Part shown: positions 10,554 through 19,072 of the stretch, piece by piece
How positions within the stretch are numbered: position 1 is the stretch's first letter
Layout of the letters: each line of letters begins with the position of its first letter
Assembly: GCF_001425385.1 (NCBI RefSeq)
Contig: NZ_LMQO01000001.1
Location: 844,833 to 908,832 of the forward strand
Direction: 5' to 3'
Source of the DNA: Sphingomonas sp. Leaf407
GTDB taxonomy: Bacteria > Pseudomonadota > Alphaproteobacteria > Sphingomonadales > Sphingomonadaceae
DNA: 64,000 nucleotides
Translations under genes and position numbers: made by a program
Notes under the pieces: generated by a model
What the model was told of the DNA's origin: nothing
Database searches by the model: none
The model's input: only the letters and a program-made list of their open reading frames with translations

Positions 10554-11755
10554 TGCCCGACGCCTATCTCTGCGACGCGATCCGCACGCCCATCGGCCGG
10601 TTGAACGGTGCGCTGTCGGGCGTCCGCGCCGATGATCTGGCCGCGATCCCGCTGCGCGCGCTGGTCGAGCGCAACGCCTCGGTCGACTGGGAAGCGGTCG
10701 ACGACGTGCTGCTCGGCTGCGCCAATCAGGCGGGCGAGGACAATCGCAACGTCGCGCGCATGGCGGTGCTGCTTGCCGGCCTGCCCGCCACGGTGCCCGG
10801 CGGCACGATCAACCGGCTGTGCGGATCGGGGCTGAACGCGGTCGGCAGCGCGGCGCAGGCGATCCGCAGCGGCGATGCCGGCCTCGTCATCGCCGGCGGC
10901 GTCGAGAGCATGACCCGTGCGCCCTATGTGATGGGCAAGGCCGGCACCGCCTTCGACCGCGCACAGCAGATCGAGGACACGACGCTCGGCTGGCGGTTCG
11001 TCAACCCGGCGATGAAAGCGGCTTACGGCGTCGACACGATGCCGCAGACGGCGGAGAATGTTGCCGACCAGTGGCAGGTAAGCCGCGAGGATCAGGACCG
11101 CTTCGCACTGGCCAGCCAGCAAAAGGCCGCTGCGGCCATCGCCGGCGGACGGATGGCCGTCGAGATCGTGCCGGTCACGATCCCGCAACGCAAAGGCGAT
11201 CCGATCGTCTTCGCGCAGGACGAACATCCCCGCGCGACCAGCCTCGACGCGCTGGCAAGGCTCAGGCCGGTCGTCCGGCCCGACGGCACGGTGACGGCCG
11301 GGAACGCATCGGGCCTGAACGATGGAGCAGCGGCGATGCTGATCGCCTCTGGGGCCGCCGCCGCTCGCCACGGCCTGATCCCGCGCGCGCGCATTTTGGG
11401 GATGGCGTCGGCCGGAATCGCGCCCCGGATCATGGGGGCAGGGCCGATCGAGGCTGCGCGCAAGCTGTGCCGGATCACCGGCGTGCGTCTCGACCAGCTC
11501 GACGTCATCGAACTCAACGAAGCCTTCGCCGCGCAGGCGATCGCGACCTTGCGCGACCTGAACATCGCCACCGACGATCCACGGTTGAACCGCAACGGCG
11601 GTGCGATCGCGCTTGGGCACCCGCTCGGCATGTCCGGCGCGCGCATCGTGATGACGGCGGCGGAGGAACTGCATCGTACCGGCGGTCGCTACGCCATGGC
11701 GTTCATGTGCATCGGCGTCGGACAGGGTATCGCCCTGATGCTGGAGCGCTGCTGA
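10553..11755 (+). CDS. pcaF: 3-oxoadipyl-CoA thiolase
   Basis: This 400-residue thiolase carries out the last step, cleaving 3-oxoadipyl-CoA with CoA to succinyl-CoA and acetyl-CoA. The acyl-accepting cysteine is C90 in INRLCGSGLNAV. The NEAFAAQ, GGAIALGHPLGMSGAR and CIGVGQG blocks carry the other active-site residues. Thiolases of fatty-acid and acetoacetyl-CoA metabolism are close relatives; context makes PcaF by far the best call. It is the last gene of the operon. Only weak dyad symmetry follows, and the next gene is a tRNA on the other strand. Confidence 0.93.
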   Translation: MPDAYLCDAIRTPIGRLNGALSGVRADDLAAIPLRALVERNASVDWEAVDDVLLGCANQAGEDNRNVARMAVLLAGLPATVPGGTINRLCGSGLNAVGSAAQAIRSGDAGLVIAGGVESMTRAPYVMGKAGTAFDRAQQIEDTTLGWRFVNPAMKAAYGVDTMPQTAENVADQWQVSREDQDRFALASQQKAAAAIAGGRMAVEIVPVTIPQRKGDPIVFAQDEHPRATSLDALARLRPVVRPDGTVTAGNASGLNDGAAAMLIASGAAAARHGLIPRARILGMASAGIAPRIMGAGPIEAARKLCRITGVRLDQLDVIELNEAFAAQAIATLRDLNIATDDPRLNRNGGAIALGHPLGMSGARIVMTAAEELHRTGGRYAMAFMCIGVGQGIALMLERC

Positions 11756-11812
11756 GATCGGTGCGGCCGGTGTCGTCGCCGGCATGACCATCACGCGGCC
11801 ATGCAGCGATGG

Positions 11813-11899
11813 CGGAAGCGGTGGGATTCGAACCCACGGAACGGTTGCCCGCTCGCCGGTTTTCAAGACCGGTTCCTTAAACCACTCGGACACGCTTCC
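11813..11899 (-). tRNA. tRNA-Ser (anticodon TGA)
   Basis: On the minus strand the 7-bp acceptor stem GGAAGCG/CGCTTCC closes an 87-base molecule with discriminator G. The anticodon stem CCGGT/ACCGG encloses loop CTTGAAA, giving anticodon TGA, which reads UCA. A long variable arm (GAGCGGGCAACCGTTC region) and the GGGTTCGAATCCC T-arm are typical of class II tRNA-Ser. CCA is not encoded. It lies between pcaF and the mltB-like gene, both on the plus strand. Confidence 0.95.
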
Positions 11900-12016
11900 A
11901 GATCGCAGCGCTGCCTAGAACCGGTGCGGCGTATCGCGCAAGCCCCGTCGCAAACAAGAGGGGTTCATCCGCCCCGCCGCCTGTGCCAAGACTGCGCCAT
12001 GGCGGGAGACCGGGTA

Positions 12017-13039
12017 ATGCGTATCTTCAGGACGGGGTTTGCCGCACTTCTTGCCCTTACGGCCGGTGCATCGGCATCGGCACAGGATGAAAGCGGGTTT
12101 CAGGCGTATTTGCAGGGCGTGGCGGTCCGCGCGCGGGCGGAGGGCGTGCGACAGGCGACGATCGATTCGGTGCTGCCGACGCTCACCTACAATCCGCGCG
12201 TCGTCGAACTCGACCGGCAACAGCCGGGCACGTCGTCGACCAGCGCGGTTCCGCGCTTCGCCCCCTACAAGGCGCGCCATGTCGATACCGCGCGGATCAC
12301 GCGCGGGCGCACCGCCTATCGCGCGCAGCGCGGCCGGCTGGCGGCGATCGAGCGCGAAACCGGGGTGCCCGAGGAGATCATGGTCGCGATCTGGGGCCAT
12401 GAAACGAACTACGGCAGCTACACCGGCGATTTCGATCTGCCGCGCAGCCTCGCGACGCTCGCCTATGAAGGCCGTCGCCGCGCGCTGTTCGAGCCGGAAT
12501 TCATCGCGACGCTCAAGATGATCGATCGCGGCGTGCCGCGCGACCGGTTGAAGGGGAGCTGGGCCGGGGCCTTCGGCTATCCGCAGTTCCTGCCGTCGAT
12601 CTACCTGCGCCTGGCCCGGGACGGCGATGGCGACGGCGTCGCCAACATCTGGTCGAACGAGGCCGACACGCTGGCCTCGATCGCGAACTATTTCCTCAAC
12701 GCCGGCTGGCGTCCCGGTCAGCCATGGGGGTTCGCGGTCGCGGTGCCTTCGGGCTTCGACCGGGGGGTCCTCACGCCGCGCTCGCTCTCGCCGCGCTGCC
12801 CACGCGTGTTCGAACGGCATAGCCAGTGGCGCACGATCGGCGAATGGCGCTCGCTCGGCGTCACGCCGTCGGATGGCCGGCGCTACGACGACGCGGTGCA
12901 GGCGACGCTGATCGAACCCGATGGTCCCAGCGCGACCGCCTATCTGCTAACCGGCAACTACCGCGTGATCCTCGACTATAACTGCTCGAATTTCTACGCG
13001 CTGTCGGTCGGGCTGCTGGCCGACGAGGTCGCGCGGTGA
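12017..13039 (+). CDS. Lytic murein transglycosylase, MltB family
   Basis: This 340-residue protein starts with a signal peptide (RIFRTGFAALLALTAGASASA) and is therefore periplasmic or exported. The core shows the MltB/SLT_2 pattern: WGHETNYGSYTGDFD with catalytic E129, then KGSWAGAFGYPQFLPS and DGDGDGVANIW. It cleaves peptidoglycan glycan strands with formation of 1,6-anhydromuramic ends. No lipobox is visible, so it is probably soluble. I chose the ATG at 12017 for its GGGAG site; an ATG at 11999 is possible. Its stop overlaps the GTG of the SPOR protein by 4 bases. Confidence 0.88.
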   Translation: MRIFRTGFAALLALTAGASASAQDESGFQAYLQGVAVRARAEGVRQATIDSVLPTLTYNPRVVELDRQQPGTSSTSAVPRFAPYKARHVDTARITRGRTAYRAQRGRLAAIERETGVPEEIMVAIWGHETNYGSYTGDFDLPRSLATLAYEGRRRALFEPEFIATLKMIDRGVPRDRLKGSWAGAFGYPQFLPSIYLRLARDGDGDGVANIWSNEADTLASIANYFLNAGWRPGQPWGFAVAVPSGFDRGVLTPRSLSPRCPRVFERHSQWRTIGEWRSLGVTPSDGRRYDDAVQATLIEPDGPSATAYLLTGNYRVILDYNCSNFYALSVGLLADEVAR

Positions 13040-13764
13040 TCGTGCCGCTGATGATCGTCGCGCTCGCGGCCGGGGCGCAGGACGCGCCACCGGTCCATGA
13101 AGCACGGCTCGACGACATCGGCCGGGCGGGGCGGACCGACGGGAGCGGCGTGTTCGTCGTCCATCGCTCGCTCGCCCCCGACAGCTTCGTCGAAGTGACC
13201 GCGCTCGATACCGGACGGATCATTCTGGCGGCGGTGAAGGCCGGCGCGCCGCTGCCGCCCGACCGTGTCGCCGACCTGTCGCCCGCCGCCGCCGCGGCGC
13301 TGGGGCTGCCGGAGGTTGCGCTGGTCGCGGTCCGCATCCGCCCGGTTACGCCCACGCCGCAGGATCAGACGGTGCTGCGCGCCGGCGGCGTGGTCGCTAG
13401 GCTCGACGCACCGCAACCGCTGCTGGTGGCGCTGCGCCGCCGCCTGCCGACGGCCGTCCGCCCGTCGCGCGAGATGCTGCGCGCGAGCGTCTCTCCTCCT
13501 GCCCGCACGCCCAAGCCGTTCCGCCCCACAGCACCCGTCGCCGCTGCCCCGGCAACCGGCCAGTGGTTCGTGCAGGTCGCCGCGCTGTCCGATGGTCCGC
13601 GCGCCGAACAACTGGCAAATTCGGTCGGCGGCGTTGTGCGACGCACGGGCACGCTGTACCGGGTCCAGGCCGGCCCGTTCGCCACCCGCGCCGCCGCCGA
13701 TACCGCCCGTGCCTCGCTGGTCCGGCGCGGCTTCGGCGACGCGCGGACGATCGCCCCAAACTAA
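13036..13764 (+). CDS. RlpA-like / SPOR-domain cell-wall protein
   Basis: This 242-residue exported protein begins at a GTG coupled to the transglycosylase stop. A short hydrophobic leader (MIVPLMIVALAAGAQ) precedes a region with FVEVTALDTGRIILAAV and RVADLSPAAAAALGL. That resembles the double-psi barrel of RlpA, but the usual catalytic-looking residues are not obvious. The C-terminal 70 residues (QWFVQVAALSD to GPFATRAAADTARASL) form a SPOR domain, which binds glycan stripped of peptides at division sites. Placement between a transglycosylase and a D,D-carboxypeptidase supports a septal peptidoglycan role. The RlpA relationship is inferred from short motifs. Confidence 0.65.
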   Translation: MIVPLMIVALAAGAQDAPPVHEARLDDIGRAGRTDGSGVFVVHRSLAPDSFVEVTALDTGRIILAAVKAGAPLPPDRVADLSPAAAAALGLPEVALVAVRIRPVTPTPQDQTVLRAGGVVARLDAPQPLLVALRRRLPTAVRPSREMLRASVSPPARTPKPFRPTAPVAAAPATGQWFVQVAALSDGPRAEQLANSVGGVVRRTGTLYRVQAGPFATRAAADTARASLVRRGFGDARTIAPN

Positions 13765-13789
13765 CGTCCAAACGGAAGCGTATCCCACC

Positions 13790-14956
13790 ATGCGTACAAT
13801 CGCCCTGTCGAGCATCGTCGCCCTTGCCGTCGCCACCCCGGGCATCGCCGCTGCGCCTACGTTCGAGACGCCGGCCCCGGTCGCGTTCATGACCGACCTG
13901 TCGTCGGGCGCGACGCTCTTCGCCAAGGATGCCGACCGGCGGATGCCCCCGGCGTCGATGGCCAAGATGATGACCGCCTATGTCGCGTTCGACCTCATCA
14001 AGAAGGGCGATCTGAAACTCAGCGACACCGCGCTCGTCTCGCCCGAGACGTGGCGCAAATGGCACGGCCCGCAGGCCGGCTCGACGATGTTTCTGTCGGT
14101 GAACGAGAACGTCAGCGTCGAGAATTTGCTCTACGGCATCGTCGTCCTCTCGGGTAACGACGCCTGCGTCGTGCTCGCCGAGAAGATCGCCGGGTCGGAG
14201 GAAGCCTTCACCAATCTGATGAACCAGCGCGCCAAGGAACTGGGCCTCACCAACAGTCACTTCGGCACCTCGAACGGCTGGCCCGACGAAGGCCGCACCT
14301 ATGTCACCGCGCGCGATCTGGCCAAGCTCGCCTCCGCCACGATCCAGAACCATCCGCAGCTCTACAAGCAGTTCTATTCCAAGGAAAACTTCACCTGGGG
14401 CAAGACGCTGGGCAGCGGCAGCGCCATCACCCAGGCGAACCGCGATCCGCTGCTCGGCAAGGTGCGCGGCGCCGACGGCCTCAAGACCGGCCATACCGAG
14501 GAAGCGGGCTACGGCTTCACCGGTTCCGCTGAACAGGACGGCCGCCGCCTCGTGATGGTGCTCGCCGGGCTGACCAGCTTCAACCAGCGCGCGAGCGAAT
14601 CGGTCAAGTTCATGAACTGGGGCTTCGGCGCATGGCGCGCGCGCCCGATCGTCGCGGCGGGCAAGCGGGTCGAGACCGCCGATGTGCAGATGGGAAACGT
14701 CAACCAGGTCGGGCTGGTCGCCCCGCGCGCGCTGACCGTCACCATGCCGGCGGGCACCAACAGCCCGATGACCGCCAAGGTCGTCTACACCGGCCCGATC
14801 AAGGCCCCGATCGCCAAGGGCCAGCATATCGCCGACCTCGTCATCACCTCGCCCGACACCGGTGAACAGCGCATGCCGCTGGTCGCCGAGAGCGCTGTCG
14901 CCGAGGCCGGCTTCTTCGGCCGCGTCTGGGCGGGGCTGACCGGCCTGTTCGCTTGA
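13790..14956 (+). CDS. D-alanyl-D-alanine carboxypeptidase (penicillin-binding protein 5/6 family)
   Basis: This 388-residue protein removes the terminal D-Ala of peptidoglycan stem peptides. It has a signal peptide (cleavage near GIAAA-PT), the S56-M-A-K59 active-site tetrad, SGN at 121-123 and KTG at 232-234, the three penicillin-binding motifs. A C-terminal beta domain follows, and the end (FFGRVWAGLTGLF) is an amphipathic membrane anchor as in DacA/DacC. It lies 25 bases after the SPOR gene. Its TGA overlaps the TTG start of tmk, linking wall synthesis and nucleotide genes in one transcript. Confidence 0.93.
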   Translation: MRTIALSSIVALAVATPGIAAAPTFETPAPVAFMTDLSSGATLFAKDADRRMPPASMAKMMTAYVAFDLIKKGDLKLSDTALVSPETWRKWHGPQAGSTMFLSVNENVSVENLLYGIVVLSGNDACVVLAEKIAGSEEAFTNLMNQRAKELGLTNSHFGTSNGWPDEGRTYVTARDLAKLASATIQNHPQLYKQFYSKENFTWGKTLGSGSAITQANRDPLLGKVRGADGLKTGHTEEAGYGFTGSAEQDGRRLVMVLAGLTSFNQRASESVKFMNWGFGAWRARPIVAAGKRVETADVQMGNVNQVGLVAPRALTVTMPAGTNSPMTAKVVYTGPIKAPIAKGQHIADLVITSPDTGEQRMPLVAESAVAEAGFFGRVWAGLTGLFA

Positions 14957-15579
14957 GCGCCGGGCGCTTCCTGACGCTGGAAGGCGGGGAGGGGGTCGGC
15001 AAGTCGACCCAGGCCCGCGCCCTCGTCGCCGCGCTCGAAGCGCGCGGGCTCCACGCCGTGCTGACCCGCGAACCGGGCGGCAGCGAAGGCGCGGAGGCGA
15101 TCCGCGATCTGCTGATGCAGGGCGACGTCCGCCGCTGGAGCGCGCATGCCGAGGCGCTGCTGTTCGCCGCCGCGCGCGCCGACCATGTCGAAAAGGTCAT
15201 CCGCCCGCTGGTCGATGCCGGAAGCTGGGTCGTGTGCGACCGCTTCCTCGACAGCACCCGCGCCTATCAGGGCGCGCAGGGGATCGACGATGCGGCGATC
15301 CTCGCGCTCCACGCCTTCGGCTCGCGCGGCCTGCTGCCCGATCGCACGCTGCTGCTGACCTTGCCAGAAGGGCAGGGTGACGCCCGGGCCAAGGCACGCG
15401 ATGGTGACGCTGCCGATCGCTTCGCCGCGCGCGACAGCGATTTCCACCGTTCGGTCGTCGCCACCTTCGATCGCATCGCCGCCAGCGAATCCGACCGTGT
15501 CCGGCGGATCGATGCCAGCGGCGCGCCCGACACCGTGACCGCGCGGCTGATGGAAGCGCTCGCCGACCTGCTGCCATGA
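14953..15579 (+). CDS. tmk: Thymidylate kinase
   Basis: This 208-residue kinase phosphorylates dTMP to dTDP. The P-loop is GGEGVGKST (residues 11-19), followed by LTREPGGS, the CDRFLDSTRAYQG block with the DRx motif, and a Lys/Arg-poor lid region (AKARDGDAADRFA). The start is a TTG at 14953 that overlaps the carboxypeptidase stop as TTGA; no better start exists without losing the P-loop context. It is coupled to holB by ATGA. The tmk-holB pairing is common in bacteria. Confidence 0.93.
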   Translation: MSAGRFLTLEGGEGVGKSTQARALVAALEARGLHAVLTREPGGSEGAEAIRDLLMQGDVRRWSAHAEALLFAAARADHVEKVIRPLVDAGSWVVCDRFLDSTRAYQGAQGIDDAAILALHAFGSRGLLPDRTLLLTLPEGQGDARAKARDGDAADRFAARDSDFHRSVVATFDRIAASESDRVRRIDASGAPDTVTARLMEALADLLP

Positions 15580-16526
15580 CCCTGCGCGGCAACGCCGCCG
15601 CCCGCGCGGCCTTCGCCGCCGCGACCGCCAGCGGCGCGCTTCACCACGCATGGCTGCTGACCGGCCCCGAGGGCGTCGGCAAGGCCAGTTTCGCGCGGCA
15701 GACCGCGATCGACCTGCTCGCCGCCCGCGAAGGCCGCGAGCGGACGGAAGCGATGATCGCCGCCAGCGCGCACCATGGTTATCGCGAACTGGTCCGCTTG
15801 CCCAAGGACCCCGACAAGCCCGATCAGGACATCGCGCGCAGCATCGTCATCAAGCAGGTACGCGGGCTGCAACCGCTGTTCGCCCGCTCGCTCGAACCCG
15901 GCGAACGGCGCGTGGTGGTGATCGACGCGATCGACGACCTCGAACGCGGTGCGGCCAACGCGCTGCTCAAGAACCTTGAGGAACCGCCGCCCGGCACGGT
16001 GTTCCTGCTCGTCAGCCATGCGCCCGGCCGGCTGCTCCCCACCATCCGCTCGCGCTGCCGCCAGCTTCGCTTCGATCCGCTCGACGATCACGACGTCGGC
16101 GCGGTGATCCGCGACCACCTGCCCGACACGCCGGACGACGAAATCGCCGCGCTGGTCGCGGCGGCCGAAGGCTCGCCCGGCCGCGCCTTGCAATATGCCG
16201 GCCTGTCGATCGCCGCGCTCGACCGCGATCTGGCGGCCATCCTCGCCGATGGCGATCCCGCCAACCGCACCCGCAGCCGGCTCGCCAAGGCGCTGTCGGG
16301 CAAGACCGCCCACCCACGCTACCTCGCCTTCCTCGACCGCGCGCCCGCGCTGATCGCATCCGCCGCGAAAGACCGCACCGGCACGGCCTTGCGCGACGCG
16401 CTCGACGCCTATGACAAGGCCCGCTCGCTTGCCGCGATGGCCCCGGCGCTGTCGCTGGTGCCCGAGACGACGGTGTTCGAAATGGCCGGCCTGATCGCGC
16501 GTCTGGCCCAGCCAGCGGATCGCTGA
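15576..16526 (+). CDS. holB: DNA polymerase III delta-prime subunit
   Basis: This 316-residue clamp-loader subunit follows tmk with an ATGA overlap. It has an AAA+ P-loop (GPEGVGKAS, residues 30-38), VVVIDAIDDLERGAANALLKNLEEPPP as the Walker B/sensor region split across it, and the SRC motif (TIRSRCRQLRF) that supplies the arginine finger to a neighbouring subunit. The zinc-binding cysteine cluster of E. coli delta-prime is absent; the SRC cysteine is the only one I see in the protein. That agrees with zinc-free variants but is worth noting. An inverted-repeat element follows the stop. Confidence 0.88.
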   Translation: MTLRGNAAARAAFAAATASGALHHAWLLTGPEGVGKASFARQTAIDLLAAREGRERTEAMIAASAHHGYRELVRLPKDPDKPDQDIARSIVIKQVRGLQPLFARSLEPGERRVVVIDAIDDLERGAANALLKNLEEPPPGTVFLLVSHAPGRLLPTIRSRCRQLRFDPLDDHDVGAVIRDHLPDTPDDEIAALVAAAEGSPGRALQYAGLSIAALDRDLAAILADGDPANRTRSRLAKALSGKTAHPRYLAFLDRAPALIASAAKDRTGTALRDALDAYDKARSLAAMAPALSLVPETTVFEMAGLIARLAQPADR

Positions 16527-16550
16527 GGTCAATCAAAACACCGACGAAAT

Positions 16551-16666
16551 TTGCTCCCCTCCCTGACAAGGGAGGGGTCGGGGGTGGGTAGGCCGGTTGT
16601 GGAACGCCCACCCTTCCTCGCGGACCAACCCACCCCCAGCCCCTCCCTTGTCAGGGAGGGGAGCAA
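16551..16666. repeat. Intergenic inverted repeat with 39-base arms
   Basis: Two nearly identical arms (16551-16589 and 16628-16666) face each other around a 38-base centre. Each arm is itself symmetrical, with cccctccctgac and caagggaggg. They differ by a tc/ct swap. The element fills the gap between holB and metG. It looks like a dispersed palindromic repeat rather than a simple terminator: there is no U-run and no target-site duplication that I can see. Confidence 0.75.
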
Positions 16667-16748
16667 TGCAGAAGCCGTCTTGGATAAGCAGATGGCATCG
16701 ACTCCCGGCCATTGCCGTTTCCGGGGCAGGACCCTAGAGCGCTGCCCT

Positions 16749-18296
16749 ATGTCCGAACCCTATTACATCACCACCGCGATCCATTATCCCAACGGCCGGC
16801 CGCACATCGGCCACGCCTATGAGATGATCGCCGCCGACGCCATCGCCCGGTTCCAGCGGCAGGCGGGGCGCGACGTGTTCTTTCAGACCGGCACCGACGA
16901 ACACGGGCTGAAGATGGTCAAGACCGCGCGCGACCGGGGTGTCGAGGTCCGTGCGCTGGCCGACGAAATGTCGGGCTATTTCCGTGAGATGTCGGACAAA
17001 CTGAATATCTCGTGCGACCGCTTCATCCGCACCGTCGAGCCGGAACATTACGCCGCGTCGCAGGCGATCTGGCAGGCGATGCAGGATGCCGGCGACCTGT
17101 ATCTCGACCGCTACGAGGGCTGGTATTCGGTCCGCGACGAGGCGTTCTACGAGGAAAAGGAACTGACCGACGGCGAGGGCGGGGTACGCCTGTCGCCGCA
17201 GGGCACGCCGGTCGAATGGACCGCCGAGGAGACGTGGTTCTTCCGCCTGTCGAAATACCAGCAGCCGCTGCTCGATTTCTACGCCGCCAACCCCGATTTC
17301 ATCCAGCCCGAAAGCCGTCGCAACGAAGTGCTGCGCTTCGTCGAGGGGGGCCTGACCGACCTGTCGGTATCGCGCACCAGCTTCGACTGGGGCGTGCCGG
17401 TGCCGGGCAGCCCCGGCCATGTCATGTACGTCTGGGTTGATGCGCTGACCAACTATCTGACCGGCGCGGGCTATCCGAACGAAACCAACCGCTACTGGCC
17501 CGCCGCGCTGCACCTGATCGGCAAGGACATCGTCCGCTTTCACGCGGTCTATTGGCCCGCGTTCCTCATGTCTGCCAAACTGCCCTTGCCGCACAAGGTG
17601 TTCGGCCACGGCTTCCTGCTCAACCGGGGCGAAAAGATGTCGAAGTCGACCGGCAACGTCGTCGATCCGATGCAGCTCGCCGAACTCTACGGCGTCGACG
17701 CGCTGCGCTATTTTCTGTTGCGCGACATCAGCTTCGGCCATGACGGCACCTTCTCCGACGAGGCGATCGTCGCGCGCGCCAACAGCGATCTGTCGAACAG
17801 CTTCGGCAATCTGGCGCAGCGCACGCTGTCGTTCATCGCCAAGAACCTCGGCGGCGAACTCCCCGCCGAAGGGCGCAGCGATCCCGCCGACGCCGAACTG
17901 CTGGGAATCATCGCCGAGGCCAACGCCGCTTTCGCCCGCGCGTTCGACGATCTCGCGCTGTCGCAGGCGCTGGAGGCGTGGATGCGCGGCGTATTCGCCT
18001 GCAATCAGTATATCGACGTGCAGGCCCCGTGGGCGCTGCGCAAGACCGATCCCGATCGGATGCACGCGGTCCTCGGTACGCTGGTCCGCGCGATCCGCGA
18101 TCTTGCCGTGGCGATCTATCCGGTCGTACCCGCATCGGCCGCGAAGCTGCTCGCGCAACTGGGGCAGGGGGAAACGCCGCACGCGCTGCTCGGCGACCAT
18201 GGCTGGTACGCGGCTGCACAAGCGGAGGGCTTTCGCATCGCCCCGCCGACCCCCATCTTTCCCCGACTGACGATCGAGGAAACCCCCGCCGCATGA
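16749..18296 (+). CDS. metG: Methionyl-tRNA synthetase
   Basis: This 515-residue class I synthetase charges tRNA-Met. The HIGH motif is residues 19-22 (GRPHIGHAYE) and KMSKS is residues 296-300. It lacks the CxxC zinc knuckles in the connective peptide and the C-terminal tRNA-binding dimerisation domain seen in E. coli MetG, so it is the short form found in many alphaproteobacteria. Its TGA overlaps the tatD ATG by 4 bases. The start follows the palindromic repeat, so the metG promoter is probably in the 82 bases after that element. Confidence 0.95.
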   Translation: MSEPYYITTAIHYPNGRPHIGHAYEMIAADAIARFQRQAGRDVFFQTGTDEHGLKMVKTARDRGVEVRALADEMSGYFREMSDKLNISCDRFIRTVEPEHYAASQAIWQAMQDAGDLYLDRYEGWYSVRDEAFYEEKELTDGEGGVRLSPQGTPVEWTAEETWFFRLSKYQQPLLDFYAANPDFIQPESRRNEVLRFVEGGLTDLSVSRTSFDWGVPVPGSPGHVMYVWVDALTNYLTGAGYPNETNRYWPAALHLIGKDIVRFHAVYWPAFLMSAKLPLPHKVFGHGFLLNRGEKMSKSTGNVVDPMQLAELYGVDALRYFLLRDISFGHDGTFSDEAIVARANSDLSNSFGNLAQRTLSFIAKNLGGELPAEGRSDPADAELLGIIAEANAAFARAFDDLALSQALEAWMRGVFACNQYIDVQAPWALRKTDPDRMHAVLGTLVRAIRDLAVAIYPVVPASAAKLLAQLGQGETPHALLGDHGWYAAAQAEGFRIAPPTPIFPRLTIEETPAA

Positions 18297-19072
18297 AACT
18301 GGCCGACAGCCACTGCCACCTGAACTACAAGGGCGTCGCGGAACAGCAGGGCGAGGTCCTCGCCCGCGCCCGCGCCGCCGGGGTCGCGTCGATGCTCAAC
18401 ATCGCGACCCGCGAAAGCGAATGGGACGCGGTGGTCGGCACCGCCGAGCGCGAGAGCGACGTTTGGGCGACGGTCGGCATCCACCCGCACGAGGCCGACC
18501 AGCATCCACATATCGACACCGCGAAACTGGTCGAACGCGCCGCGCACCCCCGCATCGTCGGCATCGGTGAAAGCGGCCTCGACTATTATTACGACCATAG
18601 CGACCGCGCCGCCCAGCAATCGAGCTTCCGCGCCCACCTCGCCGCCTGCCGCGAAACCGGGCTGCCGATCGTCGTCCACACCCGCGATGCCGAGGCCGAC
18701 ACGGCCGACATCCTGCGCGACGAGCTGGGGAAGGGGGCCTTTCCCGGCGTCCTCCATTGTTTCACTGGTAGCGCCGAGCTGGCCCGCACCGCGATCGACC
18801 TCGGCTTCTACATCTCGATCTCGGGCATCGTCACCTTCAAGAGCGCGCAGGATTTGCAGGCGGTTGCGCGGTCGTTGCCGATCGAGCGGTTGCTGATCGA
18901 AACCGACGCGCCGTTCCTCGCCCCGGTGCCGCATCGCGGCAAGCCGGGCCAACCGGCGTTCGTCGCCGACACCTGCCGCTTTCTGGCCGACCTGCGCGGC
19001 GAGGATGCCGACACGCTCGCCGAGACGACCTACGACAATTTCCACCGCCTGTTCGCGAAAACCCGCGCGTGA
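18293..19072 (+). CDS. tatD: TatD-family metal-dependent hydrolase / DNase
   Basis: This 259-residue TIM-barrel amidohydrolase-like protein has the HxH pair at H7 and H9 (SHCHL), a conserved Glu in GIGESGLDYYY, a His in VVHTRDA, CFTG and a final acidic site in LLIETDAPFLAP. Family members are 3'-5' exonucleases or DNases acting in the cytoplasm. Linkage to metG is common across bacteria. It overlaps metG by ATGA and the next gene by GTGA. Confidence 0.9.
   Translation: MKLADSHCHLNYKGVAEQQGEVLARARAAGVASMLNIATRESEWDAVVGTAERESDVWATVGIHPHEADQHPHIDTAKLVERAAHPRIVGIGESGLDYYYDHSDRAAQQSSFRAHLAACRETGLPIVVHTRDAEADTADILRDELGKGAFPGVLHCFTGSAELARTAIDLGFYISISGIVTFKSAQDLQAVARSLPIERLLIETDAPFLAPVPHRGKPGQPAFVADTCRFLADLRGEDADTLAETTYDNFHRLFAKTRA

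Noticed and set aside
10475..11893. Long minus-strand open frame beginning MSEWFKEPVLKTGER opposite pcaF
   Set aside because: The start is a translation of the tRNA-Ser gene, a well-known annotation artefact, and the rest is antisense to the clear thiolase pcaF.
11801..12016. Upstream extension of the MltB-like gene through the tRNA
   Set aside because: The extension reads antisense through the tRNA-Ser gene. The ATG at 12017 has a ribosome site and begins a normal signal peptide.
16551..16666. Inverted repeat as the ends of an insertion sequence or MITE with target duplication
   Set aside because: There is no transposase, the 38-base centre is too short for one, and I could not identify a flanking target-site duplication. 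I describe it only as a repeat.
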